NCBI GenBank assembly: GCA_014529385.2
Contig: CM043952.1
Span: forward strand, 56,646,619 to 56,699,118
Source: Adiantum capillus-veneris
Lineage: Eukaryota; Streptophyta; Polypodiopsida; Polypodiales; Pteridaceae
DNA: 52,500 bases
Direction of reading: 5' to 3'
Shown here: positions 10,626 through 22,627 of the stretch, piece after piece
Position numbering within the stretch: the first letter of the stretch is position 1
Layout of the letters: every line of letters starts with the position of its first letter
Position numbers and translations under genes: made by a program
Notes under the pieces: model-generated
What the model saw: the letters and a program-made list of their open reading frames with translations, nothing else
Database searches by the model: none
Told to the model about the DNA's origin: nothing

Positions 10626-13340
10626 TGGTCGGCCTGAGTTCTGACAATGGTACCACATTGAAAACACCTCCCTCTCTCTCCCCCTCTCTCAGCTCGACTC
10701 GCGTTGCTATATGGGAGGCCAACCGACTGTGCATTCAAAGATCCCCTCAGAGCACTATTATCTGTAACCCCCCCCCCCCCCAACCCTCTCTCTCCACGTG
10801 CCCTACTATTCTTTTTTCCCCAAACGTCTCACGAGCATCTCCTTAGATTCTATTTAATAAACCTCTTTCCAAAATTGGCAGGGCCTACCTAGTCCAACTC
10901 ACTTTAAGGTGATATGGAGATGGTTTGATGCTTCACCAAGAGGATTTTTTGGTCTATTAATCAAATTTTCTTTAATATTTTACTTTGTTAAAAGGTCTTT
11001 TCATTTAAGGACCTCATAAAAGTCCATTCCATTAGATTGTTTTATTATTAGTTATATTTATTAAGCTTACTTTTTGGATACATAAGTAGTCCTTAGTAAA
11101 GGGTTGGATTTTAGGTGCATCTCTAGACCATTGGATAAAGCTTGTAGATTAGTGCCACATGGCAAGCTAATGATAATAAAAGTCTTTATTATTATTTCTT
11201 TTGGACCTTTATGAGAGGGTGTCAACATTTGTGTACCTCTCTCTTTGAAAAGAGGCATTGACTATTGTGGCAAACACTATTTTTGGCCCGTAGAGGCCAT
11301 AGGAGAGGTTGGTGGAGAAAGCGTGTAATTTTTTGGTCGTTTATTTTGGATGGCTTGATGAGTGCCAGGTGGAGACTCCCTTTTTTTGTGAAGACTCCCT
11401 TTTTTCTAGCATTCTGCAGATCGCTCTGCCGCGTCATATGGTAAGCCAGCATGGCTGCATGGCTTGCTTTTCTCCCACATAGCCTATCTCCCGTGTGTTG
11501 CGCCTTGCAAGGCATTGAATGGCTGATGGGAATCTGCTCGCAGCCCAAAACGGCTCTCTTTTCTGTGCTGCTGCAAATTCAATGTGATGCGAGGTGTTTG
11601 CAATCCAGAAACGTGGTCGTTTTGGCCTTCTGGCGAGCAGGACAACAAGGAGACTCAACATTCAGAGGGCGCCATAGTGCAATGCCTCTTATGAAATTCT
11701 ATAAGAGCAGGCGCTGTTCTGTCTTTGTGCATTTCAAAAGCTGTGAGTACATTCAATATTAAAATTACCTTTGCTTGCCAAGGCTTCCAAACAACATAGT
11801 GGGAGTTCTTTTGCTGCTGAAGCACGATAATGGTACACAAGCAGTGGAGACCCTGATGGTGCTGACAACATGGGTTTTGAAGGTGGTGAGACTTATTGAG
11901 GGCTTTTGTGTTGCTGTAGTTTCTCATTTTGCTTCATCAAACTATTAAAGAATTTGTATTGCGAAATCTATTATTGAGTTGTATTACGAATGTGCTACTC
12001 ATTCCGAAATTGGTGAATATCGTTGTTCGCTGATGGTTATTTTGATTACTATTTTTCAAATTTGATCTTTGTTTTAGTCATTCTCTTGTTGTTGTGTTGT
12101 GCTGCTCTTGAATCCTTACATGGTCTTCGCTTTTTTGTTGTGCCAATTACAATTGTTGGCCTCGTCTCTGAAACTTCTCGAGGAGCATTCCAATCGGAGC
12201 AAATAGAAATAAGAATTAGTGCCACGATGTTTGTCTAGTCTTGAATTGTGACTCATACACCGACAAAAGATAGTCAAAATCTGGCAGTAGGTCAATAGCA
12301 GTGCTACTCTCATCAACTGATTTAGCTCAAGAAGTAGAAGAAGACTTAGCATTTAGTGAATTTTTAGAAAAAGACGGACTATTGCTTTTGAAAATAGTGA
12401 TCGAGGACATTGCATGTCTGACAAACGGGAGGGGCTCCAATAGCGATATTCCGAGTGGTTGAGGCTGTGAGCATTGTGCCTTGAATTGACCATTTCATGC
12501 ACAAGGAGATTCTGCAACACGCTTAGCCTTTATTTTCCATCCCTGCATTGTGCCTTCTCTCCACCACCATAGCATTGCATGCGTAACAAGTGCACACAAT
12601 ATGCTTCTACTATGTCGTTCGAAGACCAATGTTGTAGGTGCATGTGCTCTTCTCCATGTTTGCGAATACATGTAAAGGTTTCTTATGTTTGTTAGCTTTT
12701 AAGAACCCAATTGATAGACCACTCTTAAGCGACGATATTTGGGTGGCATCCACTCCTTTCTATTTGTGTCAAAAGCGTCCAAAGCCATGTTTCTCTAGGC
12801 TAGGTTTGAACGGATTGTGTACTATATTGCTATCGATGGTTCCATTTGGCATGCATGCACTTTTGTTGCCATGTTTGAGTGCTCATCAGCATTCTATACG
12901 CCATCTATGAAGAAATTGTGGTGATCATATTGTGTGTGGAACTTCCTTGCATCATAACCGAGCTACTTGCATTTGCACAAGGCTTAAAACTCCTATGTTG
13001 TTGATTGCATAATGCAAGAGCATAAGAGTTCTTGTCTTGTGTTGTGTCATGACATCTACGATGCTTAACATGTGCTCATTATCACCACATAGCCATTGAA
13101 TCTCTCTCTCTCTCTCTCTCTAAGACACACAAACACACATAGACCTATATGACAAGAACATTCACCACTCTCATATGATTACCCACCTTGCTATAATTGC
13201 AAACACCTCTTTGCCTTCTAGGTGCTTTAATATCCAAGGAGTAATTTGTACCACAAATGAATGCTTGCCTTTCTAGCTTTCATTACCAAATTTTTTGTTA
13301 TATCTGGAAGGCATTAGGTCCTCATAATTGATGTTCTACA
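10623..13340. other. No recognised gene
   Basis: The stretch holds a poly-C run near 10770, a CT run at 13099-13122 and repeat segments at 10970-11400 that recur at 21870-22450. A plus-strand frame of 103 codons at 11451-11762 is overlapped by open frames on the minus strand, and I could not identify it. The 5' terminus of the rolling-circle element downstream should lie here but cannot be placed. Confidence 0.45.
10970..11400. repeat. Dispersed repeat copy (pairs with 21.87-22.45 kb)
   Basis: GGTCTTTTCATTTAAGGACC followed by an AT-rich tail ending TTTATTAAGCTTAC resembles segments at about 22155-22240 and 22365-22440. GAGGCCATAGGAGAGG...TGGTGGAGAAAG near 11290 resembles GGCCATAGGGGGTGGTGGAG at about 21872. 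The copies are diverged and the element type is unknown. Confidence 0.5.
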
Positions 13341-13352
13341 GAGCTCCGAAGG

Positions 13353-15259
13353 TTGACTGAAGCTACTCCTATCTCAAATGATAAATATATCGACACATTC
13401 CCAACTGCATGCACAACATCACCGCCTCGCAAAAGATCGAAGCAAGACTTTCATAGGCCTCACAAGCCTATTGCACACGCATTGTTTCATTTGAACGACT
13501 CGGTGAACTTTGGACGTGAGCCTTCTCTTTTGCAAAAGTGTGCTTGTTTGAGAGCCATTTTATCGACTCGTACAACTGTTTGCTTATGTTTCTATCTTTT
13601 GGATTCTGTAGGCAACCAAGCTATGGTGGAGCCCATTAATGTCAAGAAGGAAGCATATCTTGAAACAGTTGTTCCACCTCATGCGTTGAACAAGGCAAGA
13701 CCTCTTCATATTGAGCCTTTGTCTATTGAGGCTCCGCTGCCACTGCAAGCAACAATTGTCCCAAATCGTATTGAGGAGATATCTCTTATCATTACTAATG
13801 ATCCAAGTCCGATTGAAGTTGAGCCTTCTGTTCAAGCTTCTGGCCTATATCAAGTGGGTGAATCATCTCAACTACATAGCAAGCCTATTGATCCTAGCAT
13901 TGTTCCATTTGCTCAAAGTCTTCTCCCACAATTCCTGATTGCTAATATCTCTAACTCAAGCCCACGATTCTGTATTGAGGGCAAGATATTGAATCTGTAT
14001 GGGACCTACAAAGTTGGTCTTGACTAATTGAAATACAAATGTTACTTGAAGGTCGACTTAGTTGATGAAGAGCGCACTGACACTATTACGGTGGTGGTCA
14101 ATGATCCATACATAGACCTCTACATTGACAAGCTCCACCTAGGTGACTTTGTTCACATTGATAGTCCAATTGTCAGGTGCAAAAACCGGACAGATGGGGG
14201 GTCAGCACTGTATTCCTTGTATATTGATGCTACAACTACTGTAAGCGTAGCAGATCCTTTCTCAGTGTCTCTCACCTTCACCCCTGATTGCAAGATACAT
14301 GCATTTCTTGATGACATAAGTGTGCAACAAACTTCAAGTGGATGTTCTCAATTGAGCACACTTGCTTTTGTTATTTTACAAAAGCACAACTCACAGTCAA
14401 GATTTGGTGGGTTTGTTGGTGACCTCTTGGTTTGCAGATGGTCCTCTCCCATCAGATAGGGCATTTGTAAGAATTCAACTATCTTGCTTACTGTTTTCTA
14501 ATCTTTTATTATAGATTTGAAATGCTCCATGATTCATTCATGCTCTTTTTTATTTGGTTTCCATATTGAATCTTCTCTTATAGCTAAGTTTTGTGAACTC
14601 TCGCAAAGATGACTGCCAACTATTGCTTCAAGAGATGATTGCTAATGGATCTGTAATGTGTGTTGCAAGAAACATTGGTGCATTCCTTGGCAAACCCAAC
14701 ACCTTGTTGATATTGGATGTTACAATTCTAGTGCCAGTACGTAGTGCACGCCTCAGAGAGGAGCTTGCTGCTGTGTTTGAGGCTCAAACCAAAAACTTGG
14801 GCTACAACCGTGAGGTGTGCTCATATAGGATAAAGTGATATATTACAAGTGACTTCTCTCATTTTCTTACATAGTTACCTTGTGAAGGTTGTTGGCACAC
14901 TTTAGTTCATCAACTTCAATAGTGTGCTACTAGAGAAGCATTGTTCGAATTGTAAATCCACAAAAGTGTATAGACTTAGGCAAGCACCTTATTGTGGATT
15001 TTGCAATAACAATACCAAAAAAATCACGACACCAAAGTTGGAAGCACGTATTGCAACAAAATAAAAAAAGATTCTTGACGTGCAAGTCATTGGTGTAGCA
15101 GTGGATTTAGTCCTTGGATTGGATATAACCTTCAATGAAATTTACATTGAGTCCGTTTCTGAGGCAAGAGATACCTTGGCAACAACCTCATACTTTGGCC
15201 GCTTCAAAATCAATGCGACTGGCCATGTGGTGGGTATGAAGCTGAACCTAGTGTTATGA
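13353..15259 (+). pseudogene. RPA-like single-strand DNA-binding protein (Helitron-associated)
   Basis: The main frame runs from 13353 to 14459 with one TAA at 14025-14027; the first ATG in it is at 13624, after a possible intron acceptor (TTCTGTAG). Residues after the TAA (YLKVDLVDEERTDTITVVVN, then LHLGDFVHI) look like an OB fold. A frameshift near 14430 restores LWFADGPLPSD. Further blocks lie at 14584-14838 and 14905-15259. The last has a zinc ribbon C-x2-C-x13-C-x2-C (first Cys at 14942), spaced much like the four-Cys site of RPA70, then VIGVAVDLVLGLDITFNEIY and a TGA at 15257. A TAA near 15062 breaks it. Breaks at about 14485/14584 and 14838/14905 have GT and AG edges and may be introns. 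The likely role of the original protein was coating single strands during rolling-circle replication. Confidence 0.65.
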
Positions 15260-16641
15260 ATCTTCACCTATCATTATTAGTTGCCCTTAACTTTGCTTGC
15301 TTGTTCCAAATACATCCTCAAACAAAAGAAATGCTTCCAAACTTGCAAAACATCGATGAGTCTCATAATGGAAGTCATCAATATTTTGTCTCACAAATTA
15401 AAAAAAATACTCATCACAATGCCACAACTGGACACAACAAACAACACGTAGTTGGAAAATCAATTCAACAATTTAAAAAAGGACTTGTAATTATAGATAC
15501 ATCTACTATGGGCTTAATTTGTTATGCTTTCACAACTTCACAATCACGTTGTAATGTTGTCCATTGGACAATTAGAGAGTGTGATGCATTAACCCACTTG
15601 TGGAGAGAGAACATGGATAAACCAGCTACTCAAATCGCAAATCTATTTGTTCAAAAGGAACCACTTTGTATCCATACACACTCTACAATCACAACAAAAC
15701 TAAAGCAACTAAAACATACAAAGCTGACAAAGATTAGCTCATTGAATCAACATCCTTCCATTCATCCACAACAAAAATCCAAGATTGTGAACAAATTTCT
15801 AAAGAGGATAAATGACACGCCTATATATCCTTGCAAAAAATATGGCCGATTGTTTTTCCTCTCATAAGTCACACAATTTGCTCCTCCACTGTGCTTACAT
15901 ACTGGAGGTGGAAAGCGAAAAATATGTTGCTCTCTATTTTGTTGTCGTGCATGCAAGTGCAAATCAAACAAATCCAAGGTGCCGTTCAAGAGCTTGCATA
16001 GATTAGACTTTAACAACCCTATGATGCCAATCATGCAACTAAACAATAGTGAAGCGCGGTTGGTCTCTATTCGCATACCATTTGCAAAGATTCTAGAACT
16101 AACTTGTGATGGCCAATATGGTTTGCGAGGGAGTGCGGTCAATGTTCTTGCAAACATAAAAAAAACACAGCAAGTGCTTCCCCACTTTCTCCAAGATGAG
16201 GCTTTAATCTTAATAGGCCTCAAACGTAAGCTCGAGTACACACATTGCTACTTACTTGGGCTTGTTATACCGTTACTGACACTAAAGGCCACACACGCTC
16301 TTCTTAATAGCTCTTTATATAAAATGGAAAACATAAGCATAAATGATAAATTGCTTGCACACTTTCAAAAAATCTCACACTCATCACTTCCCCTATACAC
16401 AACCATATATGAGATGGAGGATGAGGAAAGTATTGACAGTGATGTTCTCCTACACAACATCACTACTACTGAGCAAGTTGTCGATTATAACAACAAAATT
16501 TTTCATGTTGCACCATCAAAGGGGAACAATCCACTTGGTTTATTTGTTGATGAGTTTTGTGAGGAGCTTAGTTTTCCGATGACTTCTTTGGAGAGCCTTC
16601 AAAATACCATCAACACATATCAAAAAATTACCAAACAGTAG
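15260..16641 (+). pseudogene. Rep-helicase polyprotein, N-terminal region
   Basis: From 15256 to 15867 an open frame ends in NDTPIYPCKKYGRLFFLS, which looks like the cysteine-bearing lead-in of Helitron polyproteins. After a frame change, 15979-16641 carries a conserved Helitron N-terminal domain: ARLVSIRIPFAKI, DGQYGLRGSAVNV, VLPHFLQDEAL, LKRKLEY and LNSSLYK in order. I compare it with the DUF6570-like region that precedes the Rep nuclease. At least one frameshift and several stops lie between the two pieces. The Lys/His-rich middle of the first piece has no recognised function. Confidence 0.7.
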
Positions 16642-16645
16642 CCAA

Positions 16646-17780
16646 GTGGGAGCTAATGCACAAAGACAGACGTTTTGCACTCAACATCAAAAAATTATTT
16701 TTCAAATTAGTGAAAATCATGACACAAAAAAATATTTTCCTCCATTTGGATATGCCTGTGCAAAAGCGAAACTTGAGGGAGCAACCTTCTGTGCAAGGGA
16801 GGTTTGTCAGGACACAAACATAGAGAAAGTAGTCTCATCACAACTAGGCTATAGAGACTTTGAAGCGCTTTGTACCTCACCAGATTATAAAGAATTTTTT
16901 TTTTAAAGGGTGTTTGCTATGATTCGACAACTAGGGCCACCAACTTTCTTTGTGACATTCTCTTCAACTAAAAAACGTTGGAAAAGCCTTCTTGATGCCT
17001 TGCAACAAATAGTCCCACTTAAACAAGATACAAATGAAAGCGATAGCTCCTTCCATAGACGTTTGGTACGAGCAGATCCAATAAAAACATCTCGCTTCTA
17101 CCTTAATCACTTCACAGCCATGAAAAGAATATTGCTCAACGATAGCACAGTCTGTGGAAAAATTCTTGATTATTTCTTCATCACAGAGTTCCAAAGCCAA
17201 GGCAGTCAGCATGGTCATTGTCTTTTATGGGTTGAACAAGATCCTTTATTCAAACATGACACAGATGATACTATTGCGACGTTTGTGGACAAGTACATAA
17301 GTACAGACATCTCCAAGCTTCCACCAGACCTTCACGAAAATACAAACACATCGTCATAAAAAAACTTGCCTCAAAGGCAAATGTTGTCGCTTTGGTTTCT
17401 CAAGGTTCCCCATGCCATTCAAAATCATTCTCAAACCCACTGCCAATGACTACAAAGATCCAATGAGAAGCAAGAGAGCTTTTAAATGCATTAAGAATAG
17501 CCTTGATACACTTTCCATTGAAACCACCATTTCCTTTGAGGAATGGCTGCAAAGCTTGCATTTGACGTTTGAAGAATATACTTTGGCAATAAGAAACTTG
17601 CTATCCACAGCAACAATATTCTTGAAACGAAATATGAAGGACATTTATACAAACAATTTCAATCCCACAATGCAACCTATGGGACGCAAACACTGATGTT
17701 CAATCCATCTTGAACGCACATGGTGCAACAAGTTATTGCACATCATACATGACAAAAATGGACAACACATTTATAGGAGC
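16646..17780 (+). pseudogene. Helitron Rep nuclease domain (HUH, Y2)
   Basis: FARD-like lead-in FCAREVCQDTNIEKVV and YRDFEALCTSPDY come first, then after a stop MIRQLGPPTFFVTFSS from 16919. The HUH motif is present as SQHGHCLLW, with the two His codons at 17210 and 17216. A frame change near 17345 leads to HRHKKTCLKGKCCRFGF and on to FLKRNMKDIYTNNFNP. A further shift near 17690 gives DVQSILNAHGATSYCTSYMT, in which two Tyr (codons 17734 and 17746) and a following Lys form the Y2 signature. The Y2 surroundings resemble Helentron/Helitron2 Rep rather than canonical plant Helitrons. Key residues survive, but the frame is broken at least three times. Confidence 0.8.
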
Positions 17781-19970
17781 CATAAAATCTCAATTTGATA
17801 TTTGTGTAGCGAATAACACAACAACAATTGAGCGGTTGCGTAAGGTCGGCAACACTATTCTTAACACACAACAAATTAGTGCACAATAAGCATCTTACAT
17901 ATCACTATCATTACCACTCCATACTACAACTCGTGACTTTGTATACATAAGTACTAACCCTCTTGATCAACATGCATTAGTCCTCAAAAGAAAAGCAAAT
18001 CTATAAAAACTAAACTCATCTGACACAAACATATTCTTCCAAAACATTATTGATAAATATGTTGAAAGACCACAGTCTCCAGCATCTATGTTTGACTGAA
18101 TAATGCATCAAAAATTAAACAAGAGGGAACAACATACAAAGAATTGTGTAAAGCTAAGATCATACGATTCGTGAAATATAACATTCTTAAACACCCAGAA
18201 GATCACTATAGGGAACAATGCTTGCTATATCTTCCTTGGATCAATAATGAAAACAAACATTTGACAAAATCCTCTGCATGGAGTGATGTGTATAACCAAT
18301 ACCTACAAGTCATAAAATCAAATGAACTCAAGTTCAATAAAGACCCAAGCCCAACATAAAAATTTGAAATGCACTACATTTCCTCCCCAACCACAACTAA
18401 TACAACAAACAACGACTCACATGCCTCACATCACACAGACATTCTTAATGACTTGCACATTAATATGCGCTTTAAAAACCCTTTCCACTTGCAACATTTT
18501 AAATACACCTCCATGACAAATGATGACTTTCATGCAGGCATTGAAAAATTAAGTGACCAACAACGATACATATTTGATGACATAATGTTGAAAAAACGAA
18601 TTCAACCCAACAAAAAAATACATCCCTTTCTCACAAGAGGTGCAAGAACAGGAAAAACATTCACATTACTATTATTAGTAAAAGGATTGCAAAGATTTTA
18701 CAACCATAAAAGCTTGCCAAATCCAGAATATCCAACAGCATTGCCAATGGCATACATAAGAAAGGCAGCTTTTAGTATTGGTGGCACCACAATCCACTCT
18801 GCACTTCACTTGCCTCTGATTACTTCTACACAAGCAAGCTTGACTGCTGAAAAGTTGGATGCACTTTCTCTCCAATAGAAAGACTTATGAATTGTAGTTT
18901 TTAATAAGGTCTCTTTGATAGGTTCAAGCGTGTTCTCCATGTCCGACTCGCATTTGCGAGCTATCAAGCCTGTTCACAATAAACCATTCTGTGGATTGGA
19001 TGTCATTCTCTACAGTGATCTATGTCAGGCAAGCCCTATTAAGGATAGCTGGATCTTCACAAAAAAACATACACTTTTAGAAGCAATTCCCCATCGTATT
19101 GGCTCACTCATCCACAATGCTACGAGCTTACACTAACAATGCGACAAAACGATCCAATGTTCATAGATATCCTTAATAGACTTCGAGTTGCACAACATAC
19201 TTTTGAGGATTTGGAATATATTAACAACAATTATCATAAACCTGTTCCAATCAGCCATCAAGTTTCTCATCTATTTTACTCCAACAAAGAAAAGGACACT
19301 CATAATCTTACTGTTTTCAATCAAATGGAGGGAACAACCCAAAATTTAATTGCTATTGATAAAAGAAACAACTCATGCAACAAAACAATTAACATTCCTA
19401 CAAATCCCAAATTGACTAGAGGATTGCATTCCACATTGAGCCTGAAAACATGCATTGTTCTCGAGCTATGTGCAAGAAACTTGAATATTTTTGATGGATT
19501 GGTTAATGAAGCAGAAGGGGAGTACAAAAACTTTACAAAAACAAGCAAAAAAACAATAATCTAGGTTCATTTCTCTAACCCTATCATTGGAAAGAAAAAA
19601 TGCTTTGAAAATCAAACATTGTATTCATCAACCATTAACAAAGAATGGACTCTAATAGAACGTGTCGTTCGGTAATTGCAAGTCGAGAAAAACTACTTGA
19701 ACATCATCTCCAGATATCAATATCCATTGTAAGCAGCTAATGCTTGAACCTTTCATCATTCTTAGGGTCTTACATTGCAAACACTAGCCTTCAATCCTGA
19801 ACACATAAGAACACATGGCCCTGCATACACAGCATTATCACGTGTTCGAGACCCAACTAATCTATACCTACTCAAAAGAATACAACCTGCCCAAATCAAA
19901 GTTGACCAAACTGTACTGGAAGAATTGGATCGCCTAAAACTAGAAGCTAAATGGATCTCCACCCAAAAGT
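17781..19970 (+). pseudogene. Helitron PIF1-type helicase domain
   Basis: Linker residues ERLRKVGNTILNTQQISAQ and DFVYISTNPLDQHALVL lead to the 18144-18359 block (IIRFVKYN, YREQCLLYLPW). The helicase proper (18369-18878) has LSDQQRYIFDDIM, Walker A GARTGKT (18639-18659) and AAFSIGGTTIHSALHLP. The next frame carries VVFNKVSLIGSSVFSMSDS, where the DEIS Walker B of the family is altered to NKVS, and then GLDVILYSDLCQASPIKDSW. A 141-codon block from 19139 matches MRQNDPMFIDILNRLR and later GLHSTLSLKTCIVLELC. The C-terminal motif YTALSRVRDPTNLYLL is at 19838-19885. Several stops and shifts separate these blocks. The domain would unwind DNA 5' to 3' at the rolling-circle fork. Confidence 0.8.
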
Positions 19971-20621
19971 CCTTACAAACTTACTCAAACACACATATCA
20001 TCATTCAATCTCTAAACGTTGTCTCCTTCAATAAACACATGAGAAAGATTGCAAAAAATTCCATGCTAATGACATCACATGTACTCTGTTTGCAAAAGAC
20101 AAGACTAACAAAAATAATACCACGTGCAATACCAGGCTTTCTACAACACCAATTTAATGCAAAAGTGGATGTCTCCATTCTCCACCAAGAAACACTAATC
20201 CACTTTGACCATGGGAATATCTCTTGTCCAGGAGTTGAGATGTTGCATAGCAATCAAGTTCGCAAACAACAAAATCATCAAAATAGTTTCTCTTTACAAT
20301 TCACCTTCACCATAACTAACAAATTTAATTGACGCATTAAAATCATTGCTTGAACAACACGCTATGAAAATTCCAATCATTATCTTCGGTGACTTCAACA
20401 TTGACATTAAAGTTCCTAATACTTCTTACAACCACCGTTCCTCTTTCCTAAACAAATATAACATCAGACAATTGATAATAGATGTTACAACTGTCTATGG
20501 ATCTTCCTTAGACCATATTTGGGCTAGCTCAACAATCTCCAACTACGAAGCTAGATCCAGCTACATGTATTGGTATGATCACTCCGCAACATACATTATG
20601 CTGCCCTGTGACCACCTTTAA
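19971..20621 (+). pseudogene. C-terminal EEP (apurinic-like) endonuclease domain of the Rep-helicase
   Basis: The frame that carries the last helicase motif continues without a stop into QSLNVVSFNKHMRKI and SHVLCLQKTRL, the first two EEP blocks. A shift near 20330 then gives IIIFGDFNIDI (20376-20408), YGSSLDHIW (about 20496-20522) and WYDHSATYI near the end. Order and spacing are those of the EEP fold found in Helentrons and in LINE endonucleases. The metal-binding Glu of LQETR is Lys here, and Ser of the SDH motif is Tyr, so this copy would be inactive. The direct join to the helicase C-terminus argues for a true fusion rather than a neighbouring LINE. No reverse transcriptase follows. Confidence 0.75.
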
Positions 20622-21220
20622 CATTTCTCCTCCCGATTCATTTGTTGTGCTGCAGGCCTCCGTGATCTTTCACCTTGTTTATATTTTTGGAATTATTGTA
20701 ATCTAAATATTTTATTGTTACACTTTTTTTAATCAAAAACATAATCCTTTATTGTGATACCACATGTTTCAAAATACTAGTGTCACTTCCTATTTTTCTC
20801 TCTCACAAAGAAGACTCTTATTATAAAATTCTTCTCAATAGCCTTATGTAGGCCATAGTATATTTTCACCTTGTTTTTATGAAACTATTTAAATATTCTT
20901 TTGTTTTAGTTTGTCAATAGATCCCTATATTTTCTTATTTTTATTTTTTACTTTATTTTCATTTTATTTTATTTTAAAATGTCAATGTGTACCTTCTTGT
21001 TGTTTAAGACATTTGTGATTATGTGTGTAAAATAGACAATAAAATTTTATATTAAATGCACAACAAAAATGATATGTGATTATAGGCTCTCATTTAGACC
21101 TACTCCCATAACGTTCATCCCCCTTAACTTTAGCAGGCACTCCTCACTTTGTCTTATGCAAGCATTAAAATATTCTTTTGTTTTATTTTCTCAATGGGTC
21201 CCTTCACTTTATTGTTTCTT

Positions 21221-21610
21221 TTAATTATTGGCTTTCTAAAAGAAGCCTTAGAGTTGAGTTGGGCTAGGCATACTTTCAATGTTTACATCGATGCTTCAGA
21301 ATTGTATTAAACGTTATTTCAAATTTTAATAGTAAATGGATCTTTTCATTTCACTTTTATTTCATATCCTGACATGTTTTGACTTTTCTTGCCTTCTATT
21401 GTTTTAGAATGTTAAAGTGAAACTTCAGTTGTATAATTCTAGTAAATCATATGGATACACACACATATATATTAACAAGTTTTTTAAATTTCACATTTTA
21501 TTTCACAGCTTCACATGGCTTGATGCTTCTTACATTCTATAGCTTAATTCTAGTCAATATTTAGGAAGTCTCTTTTATTAAGCGGCCGCCGGCTTAGTTT
21601 CCTCCCTACA
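21221..21610. repeat. Direct repeat, copy 1
   Basis: Begins TTGGCTTTCTAAAAGAAGCC and runs through AGGCATACTTTCAATGTTT, TTCTTGCCTTCTATTG, ACACACACATATATATTAA and TCTATAGCTTAATTCTAGT. The same landmarks occur in the same order from about 22628. Confidence 0.7.
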
Positions 21611-21869
21611 AAGAAGTGAACTAAAAATACTAGCATAAATTTAAAATTTGTAGGATTTTTGAACTATTATATCATATATTTCACTAGTTTTCCTTCCCTT
21701 TACCATGGTTTGCAACTAGCTGGTCTCTATTTTCAACCGGCTCAAGGCTAAGATGAGGCAGTCCTTTCTTGAACACTGATGCTACTTAAACTCAACCTAA
21801 TGATTTTATGACGTTCTAAATGTTTTAGAAAGCCACCCTGATTTTTTCACTTGTATTTTTTTACATGAA

Positions 21870-22450
21870 TAAGGCCATAGGGGGTGGTGGAGAAATGGTG
21901 CAATTTTTTAGTTGTTGATCAGAGCTTGGCGATGGTGGACATGTGTCCTTTTTTTATAAAAGAAGAAAAGATTTTTAAAGATTATATCTTCCTTTTATAT
22001 TGTGAATGCCATTGTGATTTGGCCCTTCATTTAAAGCTCTACTAACTTCTTCTTTCTTTTTGTGTTTGTTTATTTGAATTGCTATAAAAAAACTTAGAGA
22101 AGAAAGCGCATTCGTAGTAGAAATTTGATCCAATGATGTTTAATATTGCAATATTTTCATTTATAAAAAGATATTTTTATTTAAGTACTTCTTAAAAGTA
22201 TAATTTTTAAATTATTTTTTATTTTTTATGTTTATTAAACTTGCCTTGTCTTATGAAGGCATTAAGATATTATTGGCTTGGTGAAAAAGTCTTTAAAGAA
22301 AAAGACATTAGGAAGGGTATTCATAGAAGTTTGATCCCATGATGTGAGATGACTCAATATTTCAATTGTGAAAGGATCTTTTTATTTAAGGATCTCTTAA
22401 AAAAAATTATTTTATTATTCTCTATGCTTATTAAATCGCTTTTTTTAGTT
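21870..22450. repeat. Dispersed repeat copies (pair with 10.97-11.40 kb)
   Basis: GGCCATAGGGGGTGGTGGAG opens the segment, followed by two AT-rich subcopies centred on TTTTTATTTAAG-like motifs near 22170 and 22385. All resemble the 11-kb copy in the same orientation. Confidence 0.5.
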
Positions 22451-22627
22451 TAAAATGAGGTCTCTTTATTTTATTGTTTCTATTTGACTTTTTAATTTTA
22501 TTCTTTAGAATGCTAGTGTGATCTTTTCACCTTGTTGTTTATGTGGGACCGTCGTAACAAACGAGGCTTCTCTACAAGTTCTTTATGAAGCTTGGGAAAA
22601 TTGGTGAGACCTCAAGGCATCCACCAC

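Larger units (their letters stand above)
13353..20621 (+). mobile_element. Decayed Helentron-like rolling-circle transposon
   Basis: Coding relics on one strand appear in a consistent order over about 7.3 kb: RPA-like protein, cysteine-rich region with a Helitron N-terminal domain, HUH/Y2 Rep nuclease, PIF1-type helicase and a C-terminal EEP endonuclease. Rep plus helicase defines Helitrons. A C-terminal EEP domain is the hallmark of the Helentron branch, and RPA-like genes are known companions of plant Helitrons. All modules carry stops or frameshifts, so the copy is dead. Termini are not defined, because I found no convincing end hairpin or inverted repeat by eye. The limits given are those of the coding relics. 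Confidence 0.85.

Noticed and set aside
11451-11762. 103-codon plus-strand open frame with ordinary-looking residues
   Set aside because: It is overlapped by an open minus-strand frame and has no motif I can name; kept only as a remark in the gap entry.
20346-20621. EEP motifs read as a separate LINE endonuclease
   Set aside because: The first EEP motifs are in the same open frame as the helicase C-terminus and no reverse transcriptase follows, so a fusion is the simpler reading.
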